From the NCBI GenBank assembly GCA_028687715.1, contig JAQTZP010000005.1, positions 1 through 46,875 of the forward strand: a stretch of DNA of 46,875 nt, written 5' to 3'. Below the pieces are notes generated by a model. It was not told the DNA's origin. It made no database searches and saw only the letters and a program-made list of their open reading frames with translations. Shown here in pieces: positions 6,993-15,987 of this stretch. The stretch comes from Minisyncoccota bacterium (GTDB lineage Bacteria > Patescibacteriota > Minisyncoccia > Minisyncoccales > GWA2-38-27). Made by a program: the position numbers and the translations under genes. How positions within the stretch are numbered: the first letter of the stretch is position 1; each line of letters opens with the position of its first letter.

Positions 6993-7514
6993 ATGGCAGT
7001 AGAAATTATTTCAAAACCTAAACCGAAAAAGAGTTTTCTTCAAAATGTTTCATTCGGCGTTTCTGTTGTTTTGGTTTTAATTTTAATCGGCAGTTATTTT
7101 TTTCTTTACCAGATTTCTAAAACAACTTCCAAGGAGCTGAATGATAAAAAAGATATGCTGGTAAAATGGCCTTCAGAAAAAACCTTAGAAGACGCCCTTG
7201 TCGGCTACGAGACAAAGATTAATAATTTCAAAAACCTTCTTTCTTCGCATCAAAAACCTATAAATATATTTGTTTTCTTTGAAGACGTTTGTCATCCCGA
7301 TGTTTGGTTTTCAGATTTTAATTTTAATTCATCGTCTAAAGCGGTAAGCGTTAAAGGAGAAGCAAAGAGTTTCATTGCCGTAGAGCAGCAGATATTGATT
7401 TTAAAACAAATGGAATTTGTAAAAGACCTTAAATTAAGCGGGGTTTCAATAAATAAAGGGGGCAAAGTTGATTTTTCCCTTCAGCTTACCTTCGTACCCC
7501 AGCTTTTTGAATAA
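6993..7514 (+). CDS. pilN: Type IV pilus assembly protein PilN
   Basis: A 173-aa bitopic protein with a short cytoplasmic segment rich in Lys and Pro, one membrane helix at about residues 23-45, a coiled coil and a ferredoxin-like domain outside. In other bacteria PilN and PilO pair and link the PilM ring to the outer parts of the machine. The assignment rests on position between pilM and pilO and on this architecture, because the sequence itself is divergent. The next gene begins 4 bases after its stop. Confidence 0.85.
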   Translation: MAVEIISKPKPKKSFLQNVSFGVSVVLVLILIGSYFFLYQISKTTSKELNDKKDMLVKWPSEKTLEDALVGYETKINNFKNLLSSHQKPINIFVFFEDVCHPDVWFSDFNFNSSSKAVSVKGEAKSFIAVEQQILILKQMEFVKDLKLSGVSINKGGKVDFSLQLTFVPQLFE

Positions 7515-7517
7515 ATA

Positions 7518-8093
7518 ATGTCACGCTATCTAACAATCATTTCTATAGTTTTAATAATAGTTTTCGCCTTAGGAGCCGCTCTTTTATGGTGGCCCAAGCT
7601 TCAGGAGATACTTGAACTTAGGGCCGAGCTTAAGCTGGTTAATGAGGAGATCAAGCAAAGAGAGGGCTATTCGGCAAAACTTAATACCTTAAACGAAAAG
7701 ATAAGAGAATATCCCGAGGAGCTTCAAAAGATTGATTCTGCTTTTCCAAAAGAGCCTTCGGTTCCGGTTTTATTCAATTATATCCAGAAGACAAGTTCGG
7801 AAAACGGCTTGATACTGGATAAGATTTCTTTAGGCAAGATGGGTTTGTCTTCAGATACTCAAGGACTTGGAGAGATTTCATTTTCCGTCTCTGTTTCAGG
7901 CTCTTACAGCGCTTTAAAAAACTTTCTCTCTGCGATGAATAAGACTTCAAGGTTAATTGATATAAACTCCATCGGTTTTTCTTCTCCCGATAAAAGTGAT
8001 TTGTTTACTTTTGATATTTCGCTTAAAACTTATTATTATTCAGAAACGGCTCTTCCGACAGCTGAACAAGCCCAAAATGTCCCAGAGCCTTAA
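7518..8093 (+). CDS. pilO: Type IV pilus assembly protein PilO
   Basis: A 191-aa bitopic protein. A membrane helix at about residues 5-25 is followed by a coiled coil (about 30-70) and a compact domain with the family-type 'FPKEPSVPVLFNYIQKTSSENGL' region abbreviated here as FPKEPSVPVLFNY. It forms the periplasm-facing partner of PilN. Start and stop fit tightly between pilN and the next small gene. Confidence 0.88.
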   Translation: MSRYLTIISIVLIIVFALGAALLWWPKLQEILELRAELKLVNEEIKQREGYSAKLNTLNEKIREYPEELQKIDSAFPKEPSVPVLFNYIQKTSSENGLILDKISLGKMGLSSDTQGLGEISFSVSVSGSYSALKNFLSAMNKTSRLIDINSIGFSSPDKSDLFTFDISLKTYYYSETALPTAEQAQNVPEP

Positions 8094-8110
8094 TTTATCC
8101 TATAAATAAT

Positions 8111-8380
8111 ATGGCAGTTACATTTATTAAAGAAAAAAACAAGCAGAAATATATGCTGATTATTTTCTTTATAGTCCTGTTAATTACTGGAATTGTAATA
8201 TGGTACGGCTTTTTCAGAGAGGAAAAAGTTCCTGTTCTGCCTCCTTCTATTTCAGTAAGGGATATAAAGATAGATTTTGATTTCTTGGAAAACCCTGATT
8301 TTAAGAACTTAGAGCCGTTTGAAGGAATTCTGCCTTATGACAAAGAATTCGGCCGGGAGAATCCCTTTATTTCATACTAA
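8111..8380 (+). CDS. Small membrane protein of the pilus operon
   Basis: An 89-aa protein with a single membrane helix at about residues 14-32 and a Pro-rich outer tail ending in the segment GRENPFISY. It occupies the place of PilP between pilO and pilB but is too short to be a normal PilP and lacks a lipobox. It may be a reduced functional counterpart that extends from the PilN/PilO complex; that is inference from position. Confidence 0.65.
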   Translation: MAVTFIKEKNKQKYMLIIFFIVLLITGIVIWYGFFREEKVPVLPPSISVRDIKIDFDFLENPDFKNLEPFEGILPYDKEFGRENPFISY

Positions 8381-8402
8381 AAATATATATTTTTAGTTTT
8401 TA

Positions 8403-10136
8403 ATGTCTTTAATTCAGCAGTTGGTAAAAAAAGGAATACTGGATAAGGCGAGAGCCACTTCGCTTGAGTATGAGGTAAAAACTTCGGGTAAAAAAGAAGA
8501 AGAAATAATCTTGGAAAAAAGAATAACTACCGAAGATTTTTTATTTGGATTGAAAAGCGAACACCTTAAAATTCCTTTAAAGATTGTTTCTCCTGAAGAG
8601 ATTTCTTTAAATGTTTTAGAGATGATTCCAGAGGAGTCGGCAAAGTATTATTTTATGATACCTCTGGCGAAAGACCGGTCCCGTTTGGAGGTGGGAATGG
8701 TTTATCCCGAAGATTTAAGTGCCAGAGAAGCATTGGAGTTTTTAGCGCGGCAGAATAAGATAAGCTATAGGATTTCTTTAATAACCTTATCAAATTTTGA
8801 AGACCTTTTAAGAAAATACAGAACCTTAAAAAAAGAAGTTTCAAGGGCCTTAGAAGAGCTTGAAAGCGAGTTTAAGGAGGAAAAAAAGGCAAAGGCTTGG
8901 CCGCTTAAAGCCGCTGAAGTGGAAAGAGTTGTTGAAGAAGCTCCGATTTCAAAGGTAGTGGCTGTTATTTTAAGACATGCGGTTGACGGCAATGCTTCAG
9001 ATATTCATATTGAACCAGGCAAGGATAAATTAAGAGTGAGGTTTAGGTTGGACGGAGTACTTCATTCAAGCATTTTTCTGCCAATCAGAATCCATCCTGC
9101 TGTTGTTGCCAGGGTAAAAATCCTTTCTAATTTAAAAATAGATGAAACCAGAATCCCTCAAGACGGACGTTTTTCAACCAAAATAGGAGATAAAGATATT
9201 GATTTCCGTGTTTCAACCTTCCCTACTACTTTAGGCGAAAAGATAGTTTTAAGAATTCTTGATTCCAGCCAGAGAAAAGTTGAGTTCAATGAACTGGGTA
9301 TTTTAGGCAGAAACTTAGAGGTTATAAAAAGAGCTTTAGATAAATCTTACGGAATGATACTTGCTACTGGTCCTACCGGGGAAGGCAAGACTACAACCTT
9401 GTATGCGGTTTTGTCTCTTTTAAATAAAGAAGAGGAAAATGTCATAACCCTTGAAGATCCAGTTGAGTATTTCATTGAAGGCGTGAATCAATCCCAAGTC
9501 AAGCCTGAGATAGGTTATACCTTTTCAACAGGCCTCCGCCATATCTTAAGGCAAGACCCTGATATTTTAATGGTTGGTGAAATTCGAGACGAAGAAACAG
9601 CTTCTTTGGCTATTCACGCTTCTTTAACAGGCCATATTGTTTTATCCACTTTGCATACTTCTAACAGTCTGGGCGTAATTCCAAGATTAATAGATATGGG
9701 AGTTCAGTCATTTCTTCTTCCTCCTACTTTAAGTATTATTATTGCTCAAAGGCTTGTCAGAAAGCTGTGTCCTTACTGCAAGAAGAAAATAAAGGCAGAA
9801 GGAGAAGTCAAGAAATATATTTTAAAAGAGTTGGAGAAGTTCCCGTCCTCTTCTAGAAAATACCTTAAAGTCTCAAAAGATGCCCCTTATGTCTATAAGC
9901 CTGTGGGCTGCAAAAGATGCAGTATGTCCGGATATTCAGGGAGGATGGGAATATTTGAGATATTAGAGATGACAGAAGATCTTTCTAAGATAATTTTAGA
10001 AAAGCCTTCAGCTGACAGGATTGAAGTAGAGGCGAAGAACCAGGGCATGATAACAATGAAGCAGGACGGCATCTTAAAGGTTTTTGAAGGCATTACTTCG
10101 CTTGAAGAGGTCTTAAGAGTTTCAGAAGAAAAATAA
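8403..10136 (+). CDS. pilB: Type IV pilus extension ATPase PilB
   Basis: A 577-aa GspE/PilB secretion ATPase that powers pilus extension from the cytoplasmic face. The N-terminal MshEN-like domain spans about residues 1-150. The ATPase core has a Walker A at about 320-333 reading GPTGEGKTT (Glu where Ser is usual), the aspartate box around EDPVEY, Walker B RQDPDILMVGEIRD, and the His-box HTSNS. A tetra-cysteine zinc site is formed by CPYC near 457 and CKRC near 503. Full length, with no sign of damage. Confidence 0.96.
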   Translation: MSLIQQLVKKGILDKARATSLEYEVKTSGKKEEEIILEKRITTEDFLFGLKSEHLKIPLKIVSPEEISLNVLEMIPEESAKYYFMIPLAKDRSRLEVGMVYPEDLSAREALEFLARQNKISYRISLITLSNFEDLLRKYRTLKKEVSRALEELESEFKEEKKAKAWPLKAAEVERVVEEAPISKVVAVILRHAVDGNASDIHIEPGKDKLRVRFRLDGVLHSSIFLPIRIHPAVVARVKILSNLKIDETRIPQDGRFSTKIGDKDIDFRVSTFPTTLGEKIVLRILDSSQRKVEFNELGILGRNLEVIKRALDKSYGMILATGPTGEGKTTTLYAVLSLLNKEEENVITLEDPVEYFIEGVNQSQVKPEIGYTFSTGLRHILRQDPDILMVGEIRDEETASLAIHASLTGHIVLSTLHTSNSLGVIPRLIDMGVQSFLLPPTLSIIIAQRLVRKLCPYCKKKIKAEGEVKKYILKELEKFPSSSRKYLKVSKDAPYVYKPVGCKRCSMSGYSGRMGIFEILEMTEDLSKIILEKPSADRIEVEAKNQGMITMKQDGILKVFEGITSLEEVLRVSEEK

Positions 10137-10182
10137 TCCAAGCTTTAAAGGATTTAAGCCTTTATAGCTTGTCTAAATAATT

Positions 10183-10548
10183 ATGAAAACAGTTTTACTT
10201 GTTGAAGACGACCCATTTTTAGTGGAAATCTATAATACAAAGCTTAAAGAAGCTGGTTTTTCAGTTGAAATAGCGACTGACGGAGAAGAGGCTTTGAAAA
10301 AGCTAAATGATGCTATTTTTGATTTAGTTCTTTTAGACATTGTTCTGCCGGTGATTGACGGCTGGGAGTTTATCCAAAAGATTAAAACCGATGACAGGTT
10401 TAAAAGTCTTAAGATAGTAGTGCTTTCTAATTTAGGCAGAAAAGAGGAGATTGAAAGAGGAGTGAAATTAGGAGTGGCAAAATATCTTGTCAAAGCGCAT
10501 CATACTCCAAGCGAAGTTATAAATGAGGTAAGAGAATTGCTTGAGTAA
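10183..10548 (+). CDS. CheY-like single-domain response regulator
   Basis: A 121-aa receiver domain without an output domain. The acidic pocket VEDDP is at about residues 7-11, the phospho-acceptor Asp lies in LLDIVLP near residue 49, the Thr/Ser switch position falls in VVLSNL, and the conserved Lys is in KYLVKAHH. It lies between pilB and pilT, so it probably tunes pilus motors, as PilG and PilH do elsewhere. No cognate histidine kinase is in the window. Confidence 0.9.
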   Translation: MKTVLLVEDDPFLVEIYNTKLKEAGFSVEIATDGEEALKKLNDAIFDLVLLDIVLPVIDGWEFIQKIKTDDRFKSLKIVVLSNLGRKEEIERGVKLGVAKYLVKAHHTPSEVINEVRELLE

Positions 10549-10569
10549 ATAATTAAACCATTAATTATT

Positions 10570-11637
10570 ATGAACTATTCACTTAAATTAAATGAGCTTT
10601 TGGAAGAAACTTTGCTTCAAAAAGCATCAGACCTTCATATCTCTGTTGGTCATCCTCCTGTCTTAAGAATATCAGGCATGCTGATTTCTTTGGTTAAAAG
10701 AAAAAAGCTTAATTCTGAGGATACAAAAGGTTTTGCTTTCAGTTTATTATCTGATTCTCAAAAAGAGAGATTCCTTAAAGACAAAGAGATTGATTTTTCC
10801 TATGATTTTGAAGGAAAAGCAAGATTCAGAGTTAATATCTTTTTTCAAAAAGACAATATCTCCTGCGCTCTTCGTTTAATTCCCACCTATATCAAAACAA
10901 TTGAAGAGCTTAATTTACCTTCTATTCTTCATGAGTTTCTTAGAAAGCCTCAAGGATTCTTTCTGGTGACTGGTCCTTCAAGCCAGGGAAAGTCAACAAC
11001 TTTGGCGGCGATGATTGATGAAATAAATCATACCAGAGCTGACCACATAATTACCATTGAGGACCCGATTGAGTATCTTTTTGAAGGAGATAGGTCTATT
11101 ATAGACCAAAGAGAGGTTTACAAGGACACTGAGAGCTTTGCCAGAGCCTTGAAGTCTACTTTTAGGCAGGACCCTGATGTAATTATGGTTGGAGAGATGA
11201 GAGACCCGGAAACAATGAGCACTGCTATCACAGCAGCTGAAACGGGCCATTTGGTTTTTGCAACCCTTCATACAAACTCTGCCGGCCAGACAATCCACAG
11301 AATAGTTGATTCTTTTCCAGCAGGACAGCAGAACCAGATAAGAGCCCAGCTTTCAGGCTCATTATTGGGAGTTATGTCTCAAAGGCTGGTTCCTATGATT
11401 AAAGGCGGCCTTGTTCCTGGCTGCGAGATAATGATAAATACCCCTGCAATTGCTAATTTAATAAGGGAGAATAAGATTCATGAGATTCCTCTGGTTATTG
11501 AGACTTCAGCTGAAATAGGGATGATTTCTTTAAACAGATATTTGGCTAATTTGGTAAGGTCTAAAGAGATTGACATAGAAATTGCCCAGAGCTTTTCTCT
11601 AGATCCAAACGAGCTTAGAATTTTAGCCAGAAGATGA
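10570..11637 (+). CDS. pilT: Type IV pilus retraction ATPase PilT
   Basis: A 355-aa PilT ATPase that depolymerises pili for retraction and DNA uptake. Visible are the N-terminal PAS-like domain with ASDLHISVG, a Walker A at about 134-145 reading GPSSQGKSTT (usual form GPTGSGKST), the aspartate box EDPIEYLF, Walker B RQDPDVIMVGEMRDPET, the HTNSA His-box, and the AIRNLIRE-like segment here as AIANLIREN. The altered P-loop keeps the essential GK[ST]. The next gene starts 7 bases after the stop. Confidence 0.95.
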   Translation: MNYSLKLNELLEETLLQKASDLHISVGHPPVLRISGMLISLVKRKKLNSEDTKGFAFSLLSDSQKERFLKDKEIDFSYDFEGKARFRVNIFFQKDNISCALRLIPTYIKTIEELNLPSILHEFLRKPQGFFLVTGPSSQGKSTTLAAMIDEINHTRADHIITIEDPIEYLFEGDRSIIDQREVYKDTESFARALKSTFRQDPDVIMVGEMRDPETMSTAITAAETGHLVFATLHTNSAGQTIHRIVDSFPAGQQNQIRAQLSGSLLGVMSQRLVPMIKGGLVPGCEIMINTPAIANLIRENKIHEIPLVIETSAEIGMISLNRYLANLVRSKEIDIEIAQSFSLDPNELRILARR

Positions 11638-11644
11638 TATAAAT

Positions 11645-12853
11645 ATGAAGTTTTATTATCAAGCAAGAACTAAAAAAGGGAAGATTCAGTCTGGTTCGGT
11701 TGAGGCTTCAAGTAAAGAAGCGGCTATTGAGCTTTTGAAATTCCGAAATCTTGTTGTTACGAGCCTGGAAGAGATAATGGTTCCCATATACGCTAAAAAG
11801 CTGGTGGTTTTTGAATTAATCAGGAAAAAGGAAGTTGTTATTTTTTCAAGGCAGCTGGCAATAATGCTTAAGTCTAAAATCCCTTTGATTGAAACCTTTC
11901 AGACTCTTGCCAAACAGACTAAAAACTCCAGCTTCAGGGAGAAGATTATAAGGATTAATGAAGAAATAGAAGGAGGAACTTCATTGTCTGCCGCTCTTTC
12001 TTTGTACCCAAAGCTTTTTTCTCCTTTTTACATCAATATGGTGAAATCAGGCGAGGCTTCCGGTAAATTGACCGATGTCTTTATTTATCTTGCCGATTAT
12101 CTGGAAAAGGAAAACCGATTCAGAGAAAAGATAATAGGAGCTTTAAGCTATCCTGCTTTTATTCTAATAGTCTTTTTCTCTGTCATTGCGATAATAGTAA
12201 GCTATGTTATTCCCCAGCTTGCCGAATTCTTAAAAGAAACCGGCCAGGACCTTCCTATGATGACTAAAATAGTTATCGGGGCTGCTGACTTCTTAAAAAC
12301 CAGCGGCTGGATGCTGATATTTGGAACTGTTATTCTTTTGGTATCATTGTTTGCTCTTGTAAAGAAGAATAAGAAAGCCAAGGAGATTTTTGATAACTTG
12401 ATAATAAGGATTCCTTTATTGGGCTCTTTTTTCAAGAAGTTTTTCTTAAGCCGTTTTGCTCTAAACCTTTCTACTTTAATTTCAGGCGGTCTTCCCATTG
12501 CCCAGGCTCTTGGTATTACTTCAGAAGTAGTGGGGAACAGCGTTTACAGAAAAATCATTATTGAGACAAGAGACGGGGTTAAAAAGGGAGAAAGGATAAG
12601 CTTTGTGCTTGAGAAATATCCTGAAGAGGTATATCCTCTTTTTTACCAGATGGTTGTTGTCGGGGAGAAGACAGGCACCATGGATTCTACCTTAAAGAAT
12701 GTTGTTGAATTTTACCAGGATGAAATAGATAGGACATCTGATAATATTATAAAGCTGCTTGAGCCTCTTTTAATAGTATTTATAGGGGTGCTTGTCGGAG
12801 GGATAGCTTTGGCAGTTCTAATACCTATATATTCTTTTGGAGGAGCGATATAA
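11645..12853 (+). CDS. pilC: Type IV pilus inner-membrane platform protein PilC
   Basis: A 402-aa GspF/PilC platform protein with two tandem GspF domains, each with a cytoplasmic helical bundle followed by membrane helices (around residues 167-190, 220-240 and 375-398). Family motifs seen include FSRQLAIMLKSKIPLIE and, in the second repeat, LSTLISGGLPIAQAL with VGEKTGTMD. It connects the ATPases to the growing pilus. It is the last gene before a 159-base spacer with a new promoter-like site. Confidence 0.95.
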   Translation: MKFYYQARTKKGKIQSGSVEASSKEAAIELLKFRNLVVTSLEEIMVPIYAKKLVVFELIRKKEVVIFSRQLAIMLKSKIPLIETFQTLAKQTKNSSFREKIIRINEEIEGGTSLSAALSLYPKLFSPFYINMVKSGEASGKLTDVFIYLADYLEKENRFREKIIGALSYPAFILIVFFSVIAIIVSYVIPQLAEFLKETGQDLPMMTKIVIGAADFLKTSGWMLIFGTVILLVSLFALVKKNKKAKEIFDNLIIRIPLLGSFFKKFFLSRFALNLSTLISGGLPIAQALGITSEVVGNSVYRKIIIETRDGVKKGERISFVLEKYPEEVYPLFYQMVVVGEKTGTMDSTLKNVVEFYQDEIDRTSDNIIKLLEPLLIVFIGVLVGGIALAVLIPIYSFGGAI

Positions 12854-12883
12854 TGGGGTTTTCCACACCCCCTATTGACCCAG

Positions 12884-12895
12884 ATATGATAAAAT
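12884..12895 (+). promoter_or_regulatory. Probable extended -10 for the first pilin
   Basis: TATGATAAAAT lies in the spacer after pilC, about 118 bases before the pilin ATG. A -35 is not clear. The spacer suggests separate, stronger expression of the pilin. Confidence 0.35.
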
Positions 12896-13012
12896 TAGAT
12901 ATAAAAGAGAGAATTATCATTAAGGTCAACTGATAATTTATCTCTGGTTATTAAAAAGTAAAAAGGTCGGATCTATAAATTAGATTCAAATAAATTTAGA
13001 AATATAATTAAA

Positions 13013-13435
13013 ATGAAAAAATCAAAAGGTTTTACATTGATTGAATTGTTAGTTGTTATTGCCATTATTGGTATTTTAGCAGCTATTGTTTTGGTATCAT
13101 TATCAGGTGCTAGAAACAGGGCAAGAGATGCCAGGATTCAAGCAGATATGGGTCAGATAAGGTCTGTAGCTGAATTACATTATAATGATAACAGCTATTC
13201 TTACGTTGGTTTAGACAGTAACGCAGATGTTATTAAGCTTATAGCTGATATTGATGGTCAGAATGGTGCCGGCAAATCTGAAGATGTTAATTCCGATCAG
13301 GAAAACTATTGTGCTTATGCGCAATTAGTTAACTCAAGCGATTATTTCTGCGTAGATAATAAAGGAACAGCAAAGACGACATCTACAAATCCAGCAACCG
13401 CACATTGCAATACGACCACTTTTGTTTGTCCATAG
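13013..13435 (+). CDS. Type IV prepilin, probable major pilin
   Basis: A 140-aa prepilin. The class III leader MKKSKG is cut before FTLIELLVV, with the usual Glu at mature position 5, and the hydrophobic helix continues to about residue 30. The globular part is small, with four cysteines that could form two disulfides (CAYA, FCVD, HCN, VCP). It has its own upstream spacer and a terminator downstream, which favours an abundant subunit. It is paralogous to the next gene, with a shared RARDARIQ / KAQDARIG region and a shared YCA...FCVD layout. Confidence 0.9.
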   Translation: MKKSKGFTLIELLVVIAIIGILAAIVLVSLSGARNRARDARIQADMGQIRSVAELHYNDNSYSYVGLDSNADVIKLIADIDGQNGAGKSEDVNSDQENYCAYAQLVNSSDYFCVDNKGTAKTTSTNPATAHCNTTTFVCP

Positions 13436-13468
13436 TCTCAGTTTTTCTAAAAGTTTATTAAAACCATA

Positions 13469-13495
13469 ACCCGCCATTTACCGCGGGTTTTTGGT
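13469..13495 (+). terminator. Rho-independent terminator between two pilins
   Basis: AACCCGC and GCGGGTT arms around an 8-base loop, followed by a T-rich run. Its position after the first pilin would end that transcript. Confidence 0.75.
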
Positions 13496-13522
13496 TTTTC
13501 ACATATATAATTATTGTTTCTT

Positions 13523-13532
13523 GTGATATAAT
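13523..13532 (+). promoter_or_regulatory. Extended -10 promoter for the second pilin
   Basis: TGTGATATAAT with TATAAT at 13527-13532, downstream of the terminator and 69 bases before the ATG at 13601. Confidence 0.55.
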
Positions 13533-13600
13533 CTATGTAAATAGATTGGCTAATAAATCTTTTTAAAAATAATAAGTAATATAATTAATACAAAGATATT

Positions 13601-14017
13601 ATGTTTAAGTACAAAAAAGGTTTTACCTTAATAGAACTTTTAGTCGTGATTGCTATTATTGGACTCTTATCAACTATAGCTGTCTTAGGAGTTATTGGTT
13701 ACAGGCAAAAGGCTCAGGACGCAAGAATCGGAGCAAGTTTGTCGCAATTAAGAAGCGTAGCAGCAATGGTTCTTTCTGATGATAAAGATTATCTTAATAT
13801 ATGCGTAAATGGAACCTTAAATGAGGCTAAACCTAATTTAGCTATTATTGAATCAGAGGTTATGAAGCTTAACGGAGGAAAGCCTGTTTCCTGCTTTTCT
13901 TCAGAAACCTGCTACTGCGCACATACATCTTTGGTTTCTGGAGGTAATTTCTGCGTAGATTATCTGGGTTATGCAGGGAGTGAGTTAGATGCTTGTTCGG
14001 GCTGCATTTGTCAATAG
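13601..14017 (+). CDS. Type IV prepilin, second pilin
   Basis: A 138-aa prepilin with leader MFKYKKG cut before FTLIELLVV, Glu at mature position 5, then a hydrophobic helix. The C-terminal half is Cys-rich (CYCAH, FCVD, CSGCICQ). It resembles the pilin at 13013 and has its own promoter, so the two may be alternative or mixed subunits. It is followed 20 bases later by the prepilin peptidase gene. Confidence 0.9.
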   Translation: MFKYKKGFTLIELLVVIAIIGLLSTIAVLGVIGYRQKAQDARIGASLSQLRSVAAMVLSDDKDYLNICVNGTLNEAKPNLAIIESEVMKLNGGKPVSCFSSETCYCAHTSLVSGGNFCVDYLGYAGSELDACSGCICQ

Positions 14018-14037
14018 TTAAACCCATTATTTTATAA

Positions 14038-14817
14038 ATGGATGTATATTTGAATATTATAATATTTGTATTTGGTCTTATTATTGGAAGCTTTTTAAAC
14101 TGCGTTGTTTATAGGATTGAGAATAAGCAAAGTTTCTTAAAAGGACATTCATATTGTCCTTTTTGTCATCATGATTTGGCTTGGCAGGATTTAATTCCAG
14201 TATTGAGCTTTTTGTTTCTAAAAGGAAGATGCAGGTACTGCAGGGCTAAGATTTCCTGGCAGTATCCATTAATAGAGATATTTACTGGGTCTATATTTCT
14301 ATTGATAATAAAAAGCCAGATACCGGTTTCAGGGCTTTACGATATAATCAATGTTATTTTCCTTCTTGTTATATCCTCTTTTTTTATAATAATCTTTGCA
14401 TACGATTTAAAGCACTTTATTATTCCTGATAAAATACTTATTCCAGCTGTTTTGGCAGTGTTTCTATACCGCATTTCTTTTACAGATTTAGATATGTTTC
14501 TTAATTCTATCTATTCGGGTTTGGGAGCATCTGCATTTTTCTTAATAATATTTCTTTTATCTAAGGGCCGCTGGATTGGTTTTGGCGATGTTAAATTAGC
14601 TTTTCTAATGGGTGTTTTCTTAGGTTTTCCAGAGATTTTAACCGCCTTATTCTTTGCTTTTGCAATTGGTGCTATAATAGGAATAGGGCTTATTTTGTTA
14701 AAATTAAAGGATTTGAAGAGCGAAGTTCCTTTTGGCCCGTTTTTAATATTAGGTCTATTTATTTCATTCTTTTGGGCTGAAAATATTATAAATTGGTATT
14801 TAGGCCTGTTAGTTTAA
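14038..14817 (+). CDS. pilD: Prepilin peptidase PilD
   Basis: A 259-aa inner-membrane aspartic peptidase that removes prepilin leaders and, in bifunctional members, N-methylates the new terminus. The N-terminal region keeps the GSFLNCVVYRI motif and two zinc-type CxxC pairs (CPFC and CRYC). The catalytic aspartates appear as YDLKHFIIPD near residue 125 and the GxGD motif as GFGDVKL near residue 182. Six to eight membrane helices are predicted by eye. Its stop overlaps the next ATG (TAATG). Confidence 0.95.
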   Translation: MDVYLNIIIFVFGLIIGSFLNCVVYRIENKQSFLKGHSYCPFCHHDLAWQDLIPVLSFLFLKGRCRYCRAKISWQYPLIEIFTGSIFLLIIKSQIPVSGLYDIINVIFLLVISSFFIIIFAYDLKHFIIPDKILIPAVLAVFLYRISFTDLDMFLNSIYSGLGASAFFLIIFLLSKGRWIGFGDVKLAFLMGVFLGFPEILTALFFAFAIGAIIGIGLILLKLKDLKSEVPFGPFLILGLFISFFWAENIINWYLGLLV

Positions 14818-15422
14818 TGGCTTTTTCAAGATATTCTCTTAATTATTTGAAGAATAAGAAAAGATACATATCATCAAAAGATGAAATAGGTTTTACTTTG
14901 GCAGAGCTTTTAGTGGTTGTTTTTATCATTATTCTTTTGCTTACTATTTTAGTATCTGGCTATAAAAGCGGACAGGAAAGTCTTTTGTTAGACGGCGCAG
15001 TGTATAAACTGGCTCAAGATGCAAGAAGGATTCAAGCAACGGCTGGATTAACCCAAATATCCTGCAAGAAGTTTAGCGGAGAATTTCATGAAGATTATTC
15101 TTACAGTTCAGGAATTTATTTCAATTCTTCTAAGCCTAACGAATATATTTTGTTTGCTGACTGCGACGGGAATAAAGATTATTCTTCTTCACAAGATGAG
15201 ACAATAGAGACAAAATATCTAGATAAGGGAATTAAAATAAAAAGCTTAAAGATTAATAGCGGTTCTTATCCTTCTCTTTCAGTTGTTTTTACTCCTCCTG
15301 ACCCTTTTGTTTTTATGAATGGCGCAAGCGGGGATTCAGAGATAATTATTTGCCTTGAGTCAAACGAATTAAAGATAAAGACTGTAACTGTGAATAAAGC
15401 TGGGCTTATCAGCACCAATTAA
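14817..15422 (+). CDS. Minor pilin (GspH/FimT-like)
   Basis: A 201-aa prepilin-like protein with an unusually long basic leader of about 33 residues before GFTLAELLVV, then a hydrophobic helix. The start at 14817 shares its A with the pilD stop codon (TAATG), typical of coupled translation; an in-frame ATG at 14793 lies inside pilD and is less likely. The globular part includes acidic segments and ends with a motif-poor region. Probably part of a tip or priming complex with the next two genes. Confidence 0.82.
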   Translation: MAFSRYSLNYLKNKKRYISSKDEIGFTLAELLVVVFIIILLLTILVSGYKSGQESLLLDGAVYKLAQDARRIQATAGLTQISCKKFSGEFHEDYSYSSGIYFNSSKPNEYILFADCDGNKDYSSSQDETIETKYLDKGIKIKSLKINSGSYPSLSVVFTPPDPFVFMNGASGDSEIIICLESNELKIKTVTVNKAGLISTN

Positions 15423-15425
15423 GTT

Positions 15426-15971
15426 ATGAGAATATTTTTATCTGAAAATAAAGGTTTTACTTTCATAGAGCTGATTATCACCATTTTTGTGCTGATAGTT
15501 GGGATTTTAGCCGCTTTTATAATCGCTCAGAGTCCTCTTTCTTATCTTAATATCTCTCTCTCAAGGCTTACTGCTTCTTATTTAGCCCAAGAGGGCATAG
15601 AGCTTGTTAGGAATATAAGGGATGGGAATTGGATAGGAGGCGTAGCCTGGAATAACGGCTTAAATAGCTGTAAGTCTACATCTCATTTCTGTGAAATTGA
15701 TTATAATGATTTAAATCTTAACTCTATTTCTAAAATTCAACCTCCTAATTTTTTAAATAGAGAAAGTTTAGGTTTTTACGGCTATGCTTCTGGCGCTCCG
15801 ACAACTTTTACTAGGCAGATTACAATTGACGAGATTGATAATCCAGATAAAAATAATGGAGGCAGTAACAAAATCCTAGAAGTTACTGTTCTAATAAAAT
15901 GGAAAGAAAAGAATAAAGATTATGACTTTAGCGTTCAGGAACATTTATATCCTTACTGGCCCCAGAATTAA
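15426..15971 (+). CDS. Minor pilin (PilV/GspI-like)
   Basis: A 181-aa prepilin-like protein with leader MRIFLSENKG before FTFIELIITIFVLIVG and a helix continuing to about residue 35. The segment YLAQEGIELVRNIRD just after the helix is typical of PilV-type pseudopilins. It begins 3 bases after the stop of the preceding minor pilin. It is likely a minor subunit incorporated at the pilus tip. Confidence 0.85.
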   Translation: MRIFLSENKGFTFIELIITIFVLIVGILAAFIIAQSPLSYLNISLSRLTASYLAQEGIELVRNIRDGNWIGGVAWNNGLNSCKSTSHFCEIDYNDLNLNSISKIQPPNFLNRESLGFYGYASGAPTTFTRQITIDEIDNPDKNNGGSNKILEVTVLIKWKEKNKDYDFSVQEHLYPYWPQN

Positions 15972-15987
15972 TTAAAATTTAGATATA

